Of a stretch of 64,000 nucleotides of DNA, positions 26,101-36,100 are shown one piece after another. The DNA is from [Mycobacterium] nativiensis. GTDB lineage: Bacteria; Actinomycetota; Actinomycetes; Mycobacteriales; Mycobacteriaceae. Location of the stretch: contig NZ_CP083986.1 of assembly GCF_020172685.1 (NCBI RefSeq), positions 4,894,951 through 4,958,950 of the forward strand, read 5' to 3'. The position numbers were made by a program, and so were the translations under genes. The stretch's first letter is position 1. Every line of letters starts with the position of its first letter. The notes beneath the pieces are model-generated. The model was not told the origin of the DNA. It did not search any database and worked only from the letters and a program-made list of their open reading frames with translations.

Positions 26101-29100
26101 CCGCACCACCGGTACCGGCGCCACCGCCGTTACCGCCGGAGCCGTCGAGCGTGGTGTCGTCGGCGTCGACGGCAGCGCCACCGTCACCGCCGGCGCCACC
26201 GTGACCACCGGCGCCACCGTCGCCGCCGTTGCCGGAGTTCGAGCCACCGGCGCCACCCTGTCCGCCGTTGCCGCCCGCCGAACCGGTCCCACCGGTCGTG
26301 CCGTTGGCGCCGACCGTGGTGCCGTCGACGCCTGCCACGCCGCTACCGCCGGCACCACCGACACCGCCGTCGCCGTCGGTACCGGCTGCGCCACCGACAC
26401 CACCGTTGCCGCCGATCTGGGGGACATTGCCGCCGAGCAGCTCACCGTTGCCGCCGTGACCGCCGGCACCACCGTCGCCGCCGGCGCCCGCCGCCCCGGT
26501 CGCACCCTGGTCGGCCTGAGTCGAGTTGCCTGCGTTCCAGCCACCGTCACCACCGGCGCCTGCCGTGCCGCGGTTGCCGCCCTGGCCGCCCTGGCCACCG
26601 GATCCGGCGGTGGCGTTGTTGCCACCACCTGCACCGTCGCCGCCGCGACCGCCGTTGCCGGCATCGCCGGCCGCGCCACCGGTACCGCCCTGACCACCGT
26701 CGGCATCGGCACCCGCATTGCCGGCGGAGGCGGTGCCGCCGGCACCACCCTGACCGCCGACGCCGCCCTGACCGCCGTTGCCGCCGTGGCCACCGCCGAC
26801 ACCGATGCCTCCGTCGCCGCCGCTGCCTGCCGCGGCGTCAGTGCCCGCTTGACCGTCCAGGGCGTTTCCACCGGCACCACCGGTGCCACCTACGCCGCCG
26901 AGGCCACCGGCGCCACCGTTGCCCGAGGTCGTGCCACCGGCACCACCGACACCACCGGCGCCACCGGCGCCACCGTTACCGCCCGCGGTGCCGTCACCGC
27001 TGATGTTGGTCTCACCGTCGATTCCGGTCGCGCCCTGACCACCGGCACCACCGGCACCACCGTCACCGACCGCGCCCGCATCACCACCGGCACCGCCGAC
27101 ACCACCGGCCTGCACCGTGCCGTCGACCAGCACCTCGCCGGCGCCGCCGACGCCGCCGTTGCCGCCGTTGCCGCCGGCACTGTCGGCACCCGTGGCACCC
27201 GAGGCCGCCTGCGACCCGCCACTGGAGCCACCGGCACCGCCGGCACCACCGCTACCGATCGCACCGCCGGCGCCGCCCTTACCGCCGCCTCCGGCCGCGG
27301 CAGCGCTGCCACCACCGGCACCGGCACCACCATTGCCACCATTGCCCGCGACACCGCCGGCGCCACCATCGCCACCGACACCACCGACACCGTGCGCACC
27401 GGCCGTGCCGTGCGCCGACGTACCGCCGGCACCACCATCGCCGCCGATACCACCGACACCACCATTGCCGGCCGTGCTGGTCGCGTCGCCACCGTCGCCG
27501 CCGGCAGCGCCGCTGCCCACAACGGCGTCCGCGCCCGTGGTGCCATCGGCACCGGCGCCACCGACGCCACCGACACCACCGCGGCCACCGGCACCGCCGG
27601 CGCCACCATTGCCGGCCAGCGAACCACCGGCGCCACCGAGGCCACCGACACCGCCGTTGCCACCGGCCAGGCCAGTCGTGCCATCACCGCTGGCTTCGGT
27701 GTGACCGGCGATGCCGACCGCGCCGTCACCACCGGTGCCGCCGGCACCACCGTTGCCCATCGAGCCGCCGTCACCGCCGGCGCCACCGGCACCACCGGAA
27801 GCACCCGCGATCGTGGCGCTGAATCCGTCGCCGCCCTGGCCGCCGTTACCACCACCGGTCGCCGCCGCGCCCGCAACACCCGCGGTGCCATTGGACGAAC
27901 CGACACCACCGTTGCCACCGGCACCGGCTACACCCGCGTCACCACCGCGACCGCCGGCACCACCGTCGACATACGTCGCATCGCCATCGGCACCAGCGCC
28001 GCCATTGCCACCGACACCGGCAGCACCACCATTGCCACCGTTACCCCCGGCACCGGTCGCACCCGAACTGCCGATCCAGCCGCCGGAACCACCGACGCCA
28101 CCATTACCGCCAGCACCAGCGGCACCACCATTGCCGCCGTGACCAGCCGCACCACCAGCAGCACCAGCCGTCGTGGCGTCGACACCGTCGCCACCATTAC
28201 CGCCGGCACCGCCGTTGGCGCCCTGACCACCGGCGCCACCCTTGCCGCCGGAGCCGAACAGCCACGAACCCCTACCGCCGGCACCACCGTTACCGCCGGC
28301 ACCACCGGCCTGGCCCACCGCACCTGCAAGACCCGCGGTACCCGCGGCACCCACAGCACCGGCAGCCCCATCACCGCCCAGGCCACCGTTACCACCAACG
28401 CCGAACGTGAACCCGGCACCAGCGCCACCGGCACCACCGACGCCGCCGGCACCGCCGTCGACACCAGCACCACCGGCGCCGCCGTCACCGCCGACACCCA
28501 TCCACCAGCCGCCGGCACCACCGGCGCCGCCGTCGCCACCGGCAAGGCCCGCACCGCCGGCGCCACCATCGCCGAACATGCCCGCCGAGCCACCGAGACC
28601 ACCGGTGCCGTCAGCCGCAGTGCCACCGGCACCACCATCGCCGAACCACAGACCACCGGCGCCACCGGCGGCCTCCGCCGCCGACCCGCCATCGATGCCG
28701 TCGGCGCCGTTGCCGATCAGAATCTGGCCGAAGCCGAACAGGTTGATGAACGAATTCATCTCAGAGCCAAAGGGACTCAGGATCCACGCCTGCCCCAGGT
28801 CATGCAACGGCGTGTAGAAAAGCGAACCGAACCAGTCATCAGCAGCCGCCGAACCCGGCAGCGCAGCCACCGACGCATCAAACGACAGCCCCACATTCGA
28901 CAGCAACGGCTCCCACGAAGCACTGTCGAACAGCGTCTCCCACGACGACGCCTGACTCAGATCCCCCAGCGCACCGGCCAAGTCGGAACCGAGAAGATCT
29001 ACAACCCAATCCAACTCATCGGCCTGCGCAACCGGCGCCACCGCAACCGGCGCCACCCCGAACGCCAAGAACGCCCCAACCGCACTACCGGCAGCGACCA

Positions 29101-29170
29101 TCCGGCCGCGTCGGCGGCTCCCACCGCCAGTGAAACCACGACGCTCTGCGCGGTGCTGCTTTCCAGTCAT
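20192..29170 (-). CDS. Giant secreted PGRS-repeat protein (giant 1, 2992 aa)
   Basis: One uninterrupted 8979-base frame. The start is the ATG at 29170, with AGGGAG 6 bases upstream, rather than 29224. Layout: an Arg-rich n-region, core [15 protein letters not shown], cleavage AQA/DELDW; a non-repetitive head of about 120 residues ([48 protein letters not shown]); linker ILIGNGADG...GGLWFGDGG; then about 2700 residues of GGX repeats and a GHVGETGQHG tail. The repeat region shows a higher order of roughly 210 residues, anchored by segments such as GTGLISGTDTGQGGG and [12 protein letters not shown], about 10-11 times. It is larger than typical PE_PGRS proteins and lacks a PE domain. The first about 1.4 kb is nearly identical to the 30090-39503 gene. 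Function unknown. Confidence 0.85.
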   Translation of the reverse strand: MTGKQHRAERRGFTGGGSRRRGRMVAAGSAVGAFLAFGVAPVAVAPVAQADELDWVVDLLGSDLAGALGDLSQASSWETLFDSASWEPLLSNVGLSFDASVAALPGSAAADDWFGSLFYTPLHDLGQAWILSPFGSEMNSFINLFGFGQILIGNGADGIDGGSAAEAAGGAGGLWFGDGGAGGTAADGTGGLGGSAGMFGDGGAGGAGLAGGDGGAGGAGGWWMGVGGDGGAGGAGVDGGAGGVGGAGGAGAGFTFGVGGNGGLGGDGAAGAVGAAGTAGLAGAVGQAGGAGGNGGAGGRGSWLFGSGGKGGAGGQGANGGAGGNGGDGVDATTAGAAGGAAGHGGNGGAAGAGGNGGVGGSGGWIGSSGATGAGGNGGNGGAAGVGGNGGAGADGDATYVDGGAGGRGGDAGVAGAGGNGGVGSSNGTAGVAGAAATGGGNGGQGGDGFSATIAGASGGAGGAGGDGGSMGNGGAGGTGGDGAVGIAGHTEASGDGTTGLAGGNGGVGGLGGAGGSLAGNGGAGGAGGRGGVGGVGGAGADGTTGADAVVGSGAAGGDGGDATSTAGNGGVGGIGGDGGAGGTSAHGTAGAHGVGGVGGDGGAGGVAGNGGNGGAGAGGGSAAAAGGGGKGGAGGAIGSGGAGGAGGSSGGSQAASGATGADSAGGNGGNGGVGGAGEVLVDGTVQAGGVGGAGGDAGAVGDGGAGGAGGQGATGIDGETNISGDGTAGGNGGAGGAGGVGGAGGTTSGNGGAGGLGGVGGTGGAGGNALDGQAGTDAAAGSGGDGGIGVGGGHGGNGGQGGVGGQGGAGGTASAGNAGADADGGQGGTGGAAGDAGNGGRGGDGAGGGNNATAGSGGQGGQGGNRGTAGAGGDGGWNAGNSTQADQGATGAAGAGGDGGAGGHGGNGELLGGNVPQIGGNGGVGGAAGTDGDGGVGGAGGSGVAGVDGTTVGANGTTGGTGSAGGNGGQGGAGGSNSGNGGDGGAGGHGGAGGDGGAAVDADDTTLDGSGGNGGGAGTGGAGGHGGTGGSSANGTGGSGGAAGSGGDAGVAADGGQGIGGGGAANAGSGGRGGDGAVGGAAGNAGLGGLGAEQGVDGADGAAGTNADGGHGGRGGDGFGLIGGTNTGQGGGTGGQGGNAGAVGNGGVGGTGGTGATVDGSTDPNGNGTDGYLGGIGGVGGDGGAGGTTSGDGGAGGVGGIGGNGGNGGTGADATVADTDGGNGGNAGAGGTGGTGGQGGAATDGTGGAGGNAGYGGNGGLAGAGGKGLGGGGGATAGAGGAGGNGADGGLAGNVGTGGAGTTQGADGGAGQDGIASDGAAGGQGGAGTGLISGTDTGQGGGNGGAGGNAASVGTGGAGGAGGLGATVDGITDPNGNGTAGAIGGIGGNGGTGGLGGTTSGNGGVGGNGGSGGKGGSGGAGADATVADAAGGNGGNAGAGGQGGVGGSGGAANDGTGGAGGDAGDGGSAGTAGAGGTGLGGGGAVNAGAGGAGGAGADGAAAGTAGTGGSGTSDGADGNGGTAGIGSDGGAGGNGGVGVGLIGATDTAQGGGAGGHGGDAASVGTGGAGGNGGAGAAGENGITGGDGNGTNGTHGGAGGVGGVGGAGGTTSGNGGAGGQGGVGGVGGNAGHGADGISGTGVTPGSGASGGDGTNGGNGGIGGNGGQGGNGGAGGTTSSGNAGADGSGGAGGNAGNAGNAGNGGRGADGTGGGNSAVAGSGGDGGHGGNRGTAGTAGAGGWNAGLTSQTAGGNAGTAAIGGNGGAGGKGGSGVLFADGTAQAGGLGGHGGDAGTIGHGGAGGNGGAGAAGAVGSMATANGGTGGNGAAGGNAGSGGKGGSISGNGGQGGVGGIGGNGGAGGAGVQGHAGANAAAGSGGNGGDGTDGGNGGQGGVGGVGGNGGQGGSATSGNVGLNGSGGLGGNGGAAGAAGDGGQGGAGAGGGADDTAGHGGNGGAGGDRGTAGAAGQGGLNGDGLTYRSGGAAGAAGGGGNGGNGGAGGQGQLLADGSTGQAGGYGGNGGAAGAIGTGGQGGAGGNGGSGVAGGTAGDGNGTDGGSGGTGGAGGNGGAGGTTSGAAGAGGHGGTGGSGGNGGDGVFGAAGSTGGNGGLGGNAAAGGAGGLGGDASHGAGGVGGAGGNAGNAGNGGAGGHGGNGGTGTVAGHGGVGGTGGDRDLGGAGGAGGTGQGGAQAVGGQDGTNGAGGDGGAGGNGGTGQTLADGSAQDGGSGGKGGNAGAIGTGGTGGNGGVGSAGVDGGTDGAGDGTDGTAGGHGGSGGQGGAGGTTAGNGGAGGSGGVGGSGGVGGAGVNGTTGSDAAANSGADGGHGGNATSTNGSGGAGGNGGQGGIGGDAVNGDVGANGAGGHGGAGGNTGNGANGGNGGAGAGGGGNATAGSGGNGGEGGIAGTAGQGGAGGFSGGGTQADSGLDGLVLGGHGGDGGAGGAAQLGQAGGNGGDGGAATTIGRGGAGGDGGAGANGLAGSTQGSGDGSAGADGTAGGNGGLGGAGGSISGDGGAGGHGGIGGNGGVGGSAANGTAGANATAGSGANGGNGGNATGAAGAGGQGGAGGTGGAGGAATDGSVGADGTGGHGGNGGAGGNAGVGGRGGDGAGGGTNAVAGSGGRGGNSSSTAGAGGAAGAGGIGGDGTTAADSGTAGAGGAIGSGGTGGNGGNGVQLGSGALQAGGNGGLGGSSTAEHGNGGVGGNGGNGATAAGQNGANGGNGGNGGAAGQYGNGGNGGNAGTGGAGGNNTTTGATGAAGQNVPKDPQGQGMAGGSGGQGGKGATGYTGGAGGTGGVGGAGGTIAGNGGQGGLGGLGGDGGKGATGGTGGQGGTGADGSLGLPGRQGGTGGIGGQGGDGGLGGAAGQGGAGGVALGDGQAGEHGDGGQGGKGGLGGDAGAGGKGGTGGKGYGGILGQGKGAPGAGGTGGKGGTGGTGGQGGAGTDEPGSGGAGGAGGKAGTGGGAGATNGTSGGTPKPGVPGGPGHVGETGQHG
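27700..29150 (-). repeat. 5' module of giant 1, near-identical to 38033-39483
   Basis: Several separated anchor points (27828, 28068, 28457, 29001) align with 38161, 38401, 38790 and 39334 at a constant offset of 10333 bases, so the two 5' modules are collinear without net gain or loss. The stretch 27828-28076 differs from its partner at about two positions. Borders are approximate. Confidence 0.75.
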
Positions 29171-29395
29171 GTGGGACTCCCTATTCTGCAACGAACCCAT
29201 GTCAGTCATGTTGTGTCGGATCAAGTTTGAGTTTTATCGGGGCTGAAATCTCAGCACCGCGGGATAAAGTTCGGCGGTCTGTTCAGACGGTGTCGATCGG
29301 CATTTCGGCGCTGACACCCGCTGGCATACGTGACATCATTGGCGAACCCATTGACGACGGCGCTGCCGTCAACGGAATCCCAGGAGGCACTTGCA

Positions 29396-29443
29396 ATGTT
29401 TGTCGAAACCGATTCAGCGACAACGAATTCAGGTGCGCTGTGA
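29396..29443 (+). CDS. 15-codon leader ORF upstream of and coupled to mbtK
   Basis: ATG at 29396 is preceded by a full AGGAGG (29382-29387) at 8-base spacing and encodes MFVETDSATTNSGAL, ending at TGA 29441-29443. The TGA overlaps the GTG start of mbtK (GTGA). The strong ribosome site and the overlap suggest that ribosomes loaded here feed mbtK translation. It is too short to assign a function; a leader peptide or a simple coupling device are both possible. Confidence 0.55.
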   Translation: MFVETDSATTNSGAL

Positions 29444-30066
29444 GTACGCGGATGGCACGGGAACGCGCTGACGTGACCGACGAGGTCCGCGCCGTTCCGC
29501 CGCCCCCGCTGCCGGTATTCCCTGAGCCGTACAGTGTGCGGTTCGCAGACCCGGACGCCGACGCGGAGATGATCTCCGAGTGGATGAACCGGCCGCACCT
29601 GGCCGAAACCTGGCACTACGACCGGCCGGCCGACGAGTGGCGCCGGCACCTGGAAATCCAATTCGAGGGCAGCTACTCGCGCCCGTACGTCTGGCTCCTC
29701 GACGGGCGGCCGTTCGGATACATGGAGCTGTTCCGCGCCGCACAGGACGATGTGTCGACCGTCTACGACGCCGACCCCTACGACTTGGGCCTGCACGGCG
29801 CCATGGCCGATCTCGACATGGTCGAGCACGGCCACGGGGCGATCATGTTCCGCGGATTCGTGGAGAGCGTGTTCGACATCGAGCCGCAATGCCGACGGGT
29901 GATCGGCGATACCTTCGCCGACGCCGGCTCGTTCGGGCGCCGGTTCTGGGAGCGGCGAGGCGGGGTGTTCCTCGGCGAGCACTACATCGCGAAGTGGGAG
30001 CAGCGGATAGCGCTGTTCGCCTGGCCGAGAACGCCCGGGGACGTCCCGGCGCAGCGCGAGACGTAG
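29440..30066 (+). CDS. mbtK: Mycobactin lysine N-acyltransferase MbtK-like (GNAT fold)
   Basis: This 208-aa protein (MbtK/Rv1347c is 210 aa) belongs to the IucB/AlcB-type siderophore acyltransferases, which move a fatty-acyl chain to the epsilon-amino group of the mycobactin lysine. Very close family matches are EWMNRPHLAETWHYD, YDADPYDLGLHGAMADL with catalytic His119, and RRVIGDTFADAGSFGRRF with Asp157. The GTG at 29440 is chosen for the overlap with the leader ORF and the N-terminus VSTRMARERADV; ATG 29452 is the alternative. No other mbt gene and no clear IdeR box are visible. It is isolated between two giant PGRS genes and is the only plus-strand gene between 20120 and 44583. Confidence 0.85.
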   Translation: MSTRMARERADVTDEVRAVPPPPLPVFPEPYSVRFADPDADAEMISEWMNRPHLAETWHYDRPADEWRRHLEIQFEGSYSRPYVWLLDGRPFGYMELFRAAQDDVSTVYDADPYDLGLHGAMADLDMVEHGHGAIMFRGFVESVFDIEPQCRRVIGDTFADAGSFGRRFWERRGGVFLGEHYIAKWEQRIALFAWPRTPGDVPAQRET

Positions 30067-30077
30067 CACCCGGCGCC

Positions 30078-30104
30078 GGCGGCGGATCATCATGATCCGC
30101 CGCC
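30078..30104. terminator. Perfect 12-bp hairpin at the mbtK/giant 2 convergent junction
   Basis: Arms 30078-30089 and 30093-30104 are exact inverse complements with a 3-base loop. The loop is the stop codon of the minus-strand giant gene (30090-30092), and the hairpin begins 11 bases after the mbtK stop. Likely a bidirectional terminator that partly overlaps coding sequence. Confidence 0.7.
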
Positions 30105-33100
30105 CTTGCCGCCGGCACCGCCGGTACCGCCTTGGCCGGGCGTGGCGTTGTCGGTGCCGCTGGCGCCGCTACCGTTGGACCCTCCGCCGCCGGGCAGACC
30201 CGCCGTGCCGGTGCCGCTGGCACCGCCCGCGCCGCCGGTGCCACCAGTACCGCCGGCACCACCGGACCAGCCGTTCTTGCCGGTGCTGCCGTTGCCGCCG
30301 ATACCGCCCTTGCCGCCGTTGCCGCCGGAACCACCCTTGCCCACGGCGCCATCCGCGCCATCCGCGCCGGCCGTACCGTCGCCGTTGCGGACCGCGCCAC
30401 CGGCACCGCCCTCGCCGGACGCGCCGCCGCTGCCGCCGACGCCGCCGGTCCCGCCGGTGCCACCGGCACCGGCGGTATTGCCCTTGGAACCGGAGCCGCC
30501 GGTGCCACCGGTGCCGCCGTTACCGCCGGTGCCGCCGGTCCCACCGGAACCGCCCTGGCCGCCGACCCCGCCGTTGCCGGACAGGGTGCCGCCGGCACCG
30601 CCCGCACCGCCCGCGCCGCCGGCGCCGGCCGAGGTGCCGGCCGTACCGGTACCGCCGATTCCGCCAGGAGCCTTCGAACCACCCGTGGCGCCGGTGCCGC
30701 CCGCAGTGCCGTTGGCGCCGATGCCGCCCGAGCCGCCCTGACCGCCGGCGCCGCCGTTGCCGTGCAGCGCGGCGTCACCGCCGATGCCGCCGGCACCGCC
30801 GTCCTGGCCGACCCCAGTGCCGGTGGCGGCACTGCCGTTACCGCCGTTACCGCCGGCACCGCCGTTGCCGGTCTCGCCCACCGCACCCGCGGCGCCATTG
30901 GCGGCTTGGACGCCGTCGCCACTGAACCCGCCGGTACCGCCCTGCGCGGCCGTGCCGGCGGTGCTGGAGCTGTCGCCGCCGTTGCCGCCGGATCCGGCGG
31001 TGGCGGTACCGCCCCCGCCGGCACCGTGGCCACCACGGCCACCGTCTCCGGCGTTACCGGCAGCGCCACCGGCACCACCCGCGCCGCCGGCGCCGACCGC
31101 ACCTGCATTGCCGCTGGTGGCCGTGCCACCCTGTCCGCCGTTGCCGCCGTTGCCGCCGTGGGCACCGTTGCCGGCAGTACCGGTGGCGTCGCCGCCGTCG
31201 GTGCCGTTGCCGCCACTGCCCGCGGCCGCATCAATACCGGCGGTGCCGTCTGCGGCGTCGCCGCCGTACCCGCCGAGACCGCCGCCGCCACCCTTGCCGC
31301 CCGCGCCGCCGTTGCCGGAGGTGCTGCCGCCGGCGCCACCGTTGCCGCCCTGACCGCCGTTGCCGCCGATGGCGCCGTGCGTGCCGTCACCGTTCGCCAG
31401 GGTGGTCCCATTGGTGCCGGCCGCGCCCGCGCCGGCGTCACCACCGGCGCCACCGTTACCGACCGCGCCTGCGGCACCGCCGTGACCGCCGTCGCCGCCG
31501 GTCTGCGAGAAGCCGTCGCCGAGCATGACCCCGGTGCCGCCCTTGCCGCCGGCACCACCGTTGCCGGTGGCGGCGTTGCCTGCCGCGCCGTTCGTGCCGT
31601 CGGCCGCGATCAGGCCGTTGCCGCTGACGCCGCCATTGCCTGCCGCACCGCCGCTGCCGGCGTAACCTCCGCTGCCGCCGTCGCCGCCGTCGCCGGCGAC
31701 GTGGTCGATGCCGCCACCGGCACCCGCGCCGCCATTGCCGCCGTAGCCGGCCTGGCCGCCGGCGCCACCATTGCCGCCTTGACCTCCGACACCCGCGAGG
31801 CCCTGGGTTCCACTGGTGGCGGCGCCGCCAAGGGCGCCCGCACCACCGTGGCCACCAACACCGCCGTTGCCGCTGACACCGGCGTTGGTGCCGTCCTGGC
31901 CGTCGCCGCCGCTGCCGGCGACCGCGTTCTGCCCGTGCACGCCGTTGGCTACGCCACCGATGCCGCCGGTACCGCCCGCCCCACCGCGACCACCCGCGCC
32001 GCCGTTGCCGGAGATGCTGCCGCCGGCACCGCCGACGCCACCGTTGCCACCCATGCCGCCGTCGGAACCGACGGTGCCGTTGCCGCTGCCGTCGATGACT
32101 CCGTTGGCGCCGGTGGCACCGATGCCGCCATGACCGCCGGCCCCGCCGTTGCCGAACGTGCCGGCCGCGCCGCCGGAACCGCCGTTGCCGCCGCCCTGGG
32201 AGAAGCCGTCGGCGAGTACCTGGCCGTTACCGCCGTTGCCGGCCGCGCCGCCGTTGCCGCCGGTGCTGGCGGCACCGTCGGTGCCGTTCGCCGCCGGGCC
32301 GCCGGTACCGGCACCGCCGGTGCCACCGACACCCGCTGTGGCCTGGTCGCCGCCGTGGCCGCCGTTGCCGCCGTCGCCGGCGGTGTGGTTGGCGCCGCCA
32401 CCCGAACCGTTGGCGCCGGTACCACCGTTGCCCGCGGTGCCGGCGTTGCCACCGTTACCGCCGGCACCCGCGGTGCCCGCGGCAGCGCTGCCGCCCTGAC
32501 CACCGTTACCGCCGGCACCGGCGCTGCCACCGGAGCCACCGTTGCCGCCCGAGCTGCCGCCGCTGCCCACGGCGCCATTGCCGCCGGCCCCACCGCTGCC
32601 ACCGTGACCACCGAAACCGCCGGCGCCGGCGTTACCGGAGATCGCGCCGCCGTCGCCACCGTTGCCGCCCCTACCTCCGGAGGTGCCGCTGGAGCCGTCG
32701 GTGCCGTGGCCGTTGCCGCCGGTGACTCCGGCCGCGCCCTGGGCGCCCTGGCCGCCGTTACCGCCCGCACCGCCGTTGCCGACGTTCCCGCCGGCGCCAC
32801 CGTTGCCGGCATTGCCGCCGGCTTGGGTCGTGCCCGCCTGAGCATTGCCGCCGTTACCGCCGACACCGCCGTTTCCGCCGTGAGAGGCGGCCACGCCATC
32901 GATACCGTCGGCGCGCTGGGTGCCGTCACCGTTCATGCCGCCCGTGCCACCGCTGCCGGCCACGCCGATGTTGCCGCCGGCTCCACCGTTGCCACCGGAC
33001 CCGGCCAGGGGGTTGGCGCCACCGCCGGCACCGTGGCCACCGCGACCGCCGTCGGCACCGTTACCGGCGTTACCGCCTCGACCGCCGACCGTGCCCAGAC

Positions 33101-36100
33101 CGTCAGTGCCTGCATTGCCGTTGGTCGCGGTTCCACCGGCGCCGCCGCTACCGCCGTTGCCGCCGTTGCCGCCGTAGCCGCCGTTACCACCGGCCCCGCC
33201 GGCGCTGCCGACGCCACCTGTGCCGGCCACCGCATCGAGGCCGGCCTTGCCCTGGAAGCCGGTGCCACCGTTGCCGCCGGTGCCCGCAGTGCCGGCGCCA
33301 CCGCCCGCACCGCCGTTCCCGGCGATCGAGCCGCCCTTGCCGCCTGCGCCGCCGTCGCCGCCCGAACCGCCCGACTGACCGTTGACACCATTGACCGAAC
33401 CGGCACTGCCGTTGGCGCCGTTGCCACCGATGCTGCCGGCGCCACCGGCACCGCCGGCGCCACCGTTGCCGTAGGTTCCGGCGTTACCACCGAGACCGCC
33501 GGCGCCGCCGCTTTGGGGGTTACCGCCGGCCAGCACGACACCGTTGCCGCCGCGGCCACCGGCGCCGCCGTTGCCGCCGACAGCAGTGGTGCCGTCGCCA
33601 CCGTTGACCGCCTTGACGCCGTCGCCGCTGTAGCCGCCCTGCCCGCCGAATCCGGCTGCGCCACGGTCACCGCCGTCGCCGCCGTTACCACCGTGGCCGG
33701 CAATCGCATTCGCGCCGCCACCGGCGCCGTTGGCTCCGGTACCGCCGTTGCCCGCGTTGCCCGCCGAGCCACCCTGGCCGCCTGCGCCACCGGCACCGGC
33801 CGCGCCGTCGTTGCCGAGCGTGGCCGTGCCACCGAGGCCGCCCTGGCCACCCTGGCCGCCGAAGCCGCCGCTGCCACCGTCACCGCCGTTGCCGCCGTTC
33901 GCGCCGGAGGCGCCGCTGCCCGATGCCACCGTGGGAGCGTTGGCACCGTTCGCGCCGTGACCGCCGCGGCCGCCGACCCCGCCGGCGCCGCCGGCGCCAC
34001 CGTTACCGGCATCGCCGGATTCGCTGCCGCCGGAACCACCCTGGCCGCCGTTGCCGCCCGCGCCACCGGAGGTACCGCCGGTGCCGTTGCCGCCGTTGCC
34101 ATTTGCATCGACGACGCCGTCGACACCCAGCCGGCCTGCGGAGCCGGTACCACCATTGCCACCCGCACCGCCGGTGCCGACCGGACCGGCCGCCCCACCG
34201 TTGCCGCCGTCACCGCCGGCCTGGACGGAGCCATCGGGCCGGATCAGGCCCACGCCGCCGTTACCACCGGCACCACCATTGCCACCGATGGCCGCGGCGC
34301 CGGCCGCGCCGGCCGCAGCCTGCTCGGTCTGGCCGGCGTTCCAGCCGCCCTCGCCGGCGCTGGCGCCGGCCTCACCACGGACACCGCCCTGGCCACCGGC
34401 ACCACCGGCTCCGGCCTTGGCGCCGAGGCCACCGCCGGCACCGTTGCCGCCGTGGCCTCCGTTGCCGGCATTACCGGCGTCGCCCGCATTGCCGCCGAGT
34501 CCGCCGAGTCCTTCGGCGCCAACGACGCCGTCGGTGACGCTGCCGCCCGCACCGCCGTCGCCGCCTTGGCCACCGTTGCCGCCGAACCCGCCGTTACCGG
34601 CGTCGCCGCCGGCGGTTCCATTGCCGCCGCTGCCCGCAACCGCGTCAGTGCCGTTCGTTCCGTTCGCGCCGTTGCCACCGTGTCCGCCGTGGCCGGCCGC
34701 ACCGCCGTTACCACCGGCACCACCGTTGCCGGAGGTGGTGCCACCAGCGCCACCTTGACCGCCCTGGCCGCCCCGACCACCGTCAGCGCCATTGGTGCCG
34801 TTGCCGTCGGAGGCCGTGATTCCATCGACGGTCGCTCCGGCGCCACCGGCACCGCCCGCGCCGCCGTTGCCGATCGAGGCCGCGTTGCCACCGGCGCCAC
34901 CGGCGCCACCGCCCTGGCCGGTGTTGGTTCCGCCGATCAGGCCGGCACCGGCACCACCCTGGCCACCGGCACCACCGTCGGTGCCGAGTCCGTCGCTGCC
35001 GGAGGCACCATCGGTTCCGACTGCGGCGCCATTGCCGCCGACACCCACGACGCCTGCCGCACCACCGTCGGCGCCGGCACCACCGGCACCACCGGCACCG
35101 GCATTCGTTCCGCCGCCACCACCGAGGCCCAGTCCACCGGTGCCCGCCGTACCGGCGTTGCCACCGTCACCGGCGTTGCCGCCCGCACCACCGGTGCCGT
35201 CGTTCGCCGCGCCACCGTGGCCGCCGGCACCACCCTGCCCACCGGCACCGGCATTACCGCCGTTGCCGCCGTCGGTGTCGGCGACGGTCGCGTTCGCGCC
35301 CGCACCACCGGCACCACCGGCACCACCGTTGCCGGCGTTACCGCCCTTACCGCCGTCGCCGGAGGTGGTTCCGCCGGCACCGCCGGCACCACCGTTACCG
35401 CCGACACCACCGATCGCACCGGCGGTGCCATTGCCGTCGCTGCCGGTGAAGCCGGCGACCGTCGCACCGACTCCACCGTTGCCGCCGACACCACCGGTAC
35501 CGACCGATGCCGCGTTGCCGCCGGCACCACCGGTACCACCGCCCTGGCCGGTCACGCCGTCGCTGGCCAGACCGTTGCCGGCGCCGCCGTTACCACCGGC
35601 CGCGCCATCACTGCTCGTCCCGGCCTGACCCGCACCGCCGTCAGCGCCTTGGAAGGCGCCGGCGCCGCCGGCCCCTACGCTGCCCGCCGCACCGCCGTCG
35701 GCGCCATTGCCGCCGGCACCACCGTTGCCGGCGTTGTCGGCGCCACCGCCACCGAGGCCATCACCGCCGGTGGCAGCCTGCCCGGCATCGCCACCGTTGC
35801 CGGCAGCACCGCCGACACCACCGGTGTACTGAGCCGAGGTCCCACCGGCACCACCATTGCCGCCCGTCCCGCCGGCGCCGGCGCTACCGCCGTTACCACC
35901 CGCGGCACCGGCCACCGTCGCGTCGTCCGCCGCGCCGCCGGCACCACCGGTACCACCATTGCCGCCCGCGCCACCGACGCCACCGTCGCCGAAGGTGCTA
36001 CCACCGGCACCACCGACACCACCCTGGCCGCCCGCGCCACCGACGCCACCGGCACTGCCGTTGCCATCGATCTGGGTAGTGCCGTCCGCGCCAGCGGCAC

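Noticed and set aside
21839..29230. A 2463-codon plus-strand open frame rich in Thr, Ala, Gly and Val
   Set aside because: It is the antisense of the giant PGRS gene. GGX repeats read in reverse lack stop codons, so a long empty frame is expected. It has no ribosome site and no domain, whereas the minus frame has a signal peptide and head domain.
29227..29439. A longer mbtK reading starting at 29227
   Set aside because: The extension does not match MbtK proteins, which are about 210 residues, and the GTG at 29440 gives that size and the coupled overlap.
29171..29439. An IdeR/iron box upstream of mbtK
   Set aside because: No sequence close to TTAGGTTAGGCTAACCTAA is present; only a short GTCTG-TT-CAGAC repeat at 29277-29288 is seen.
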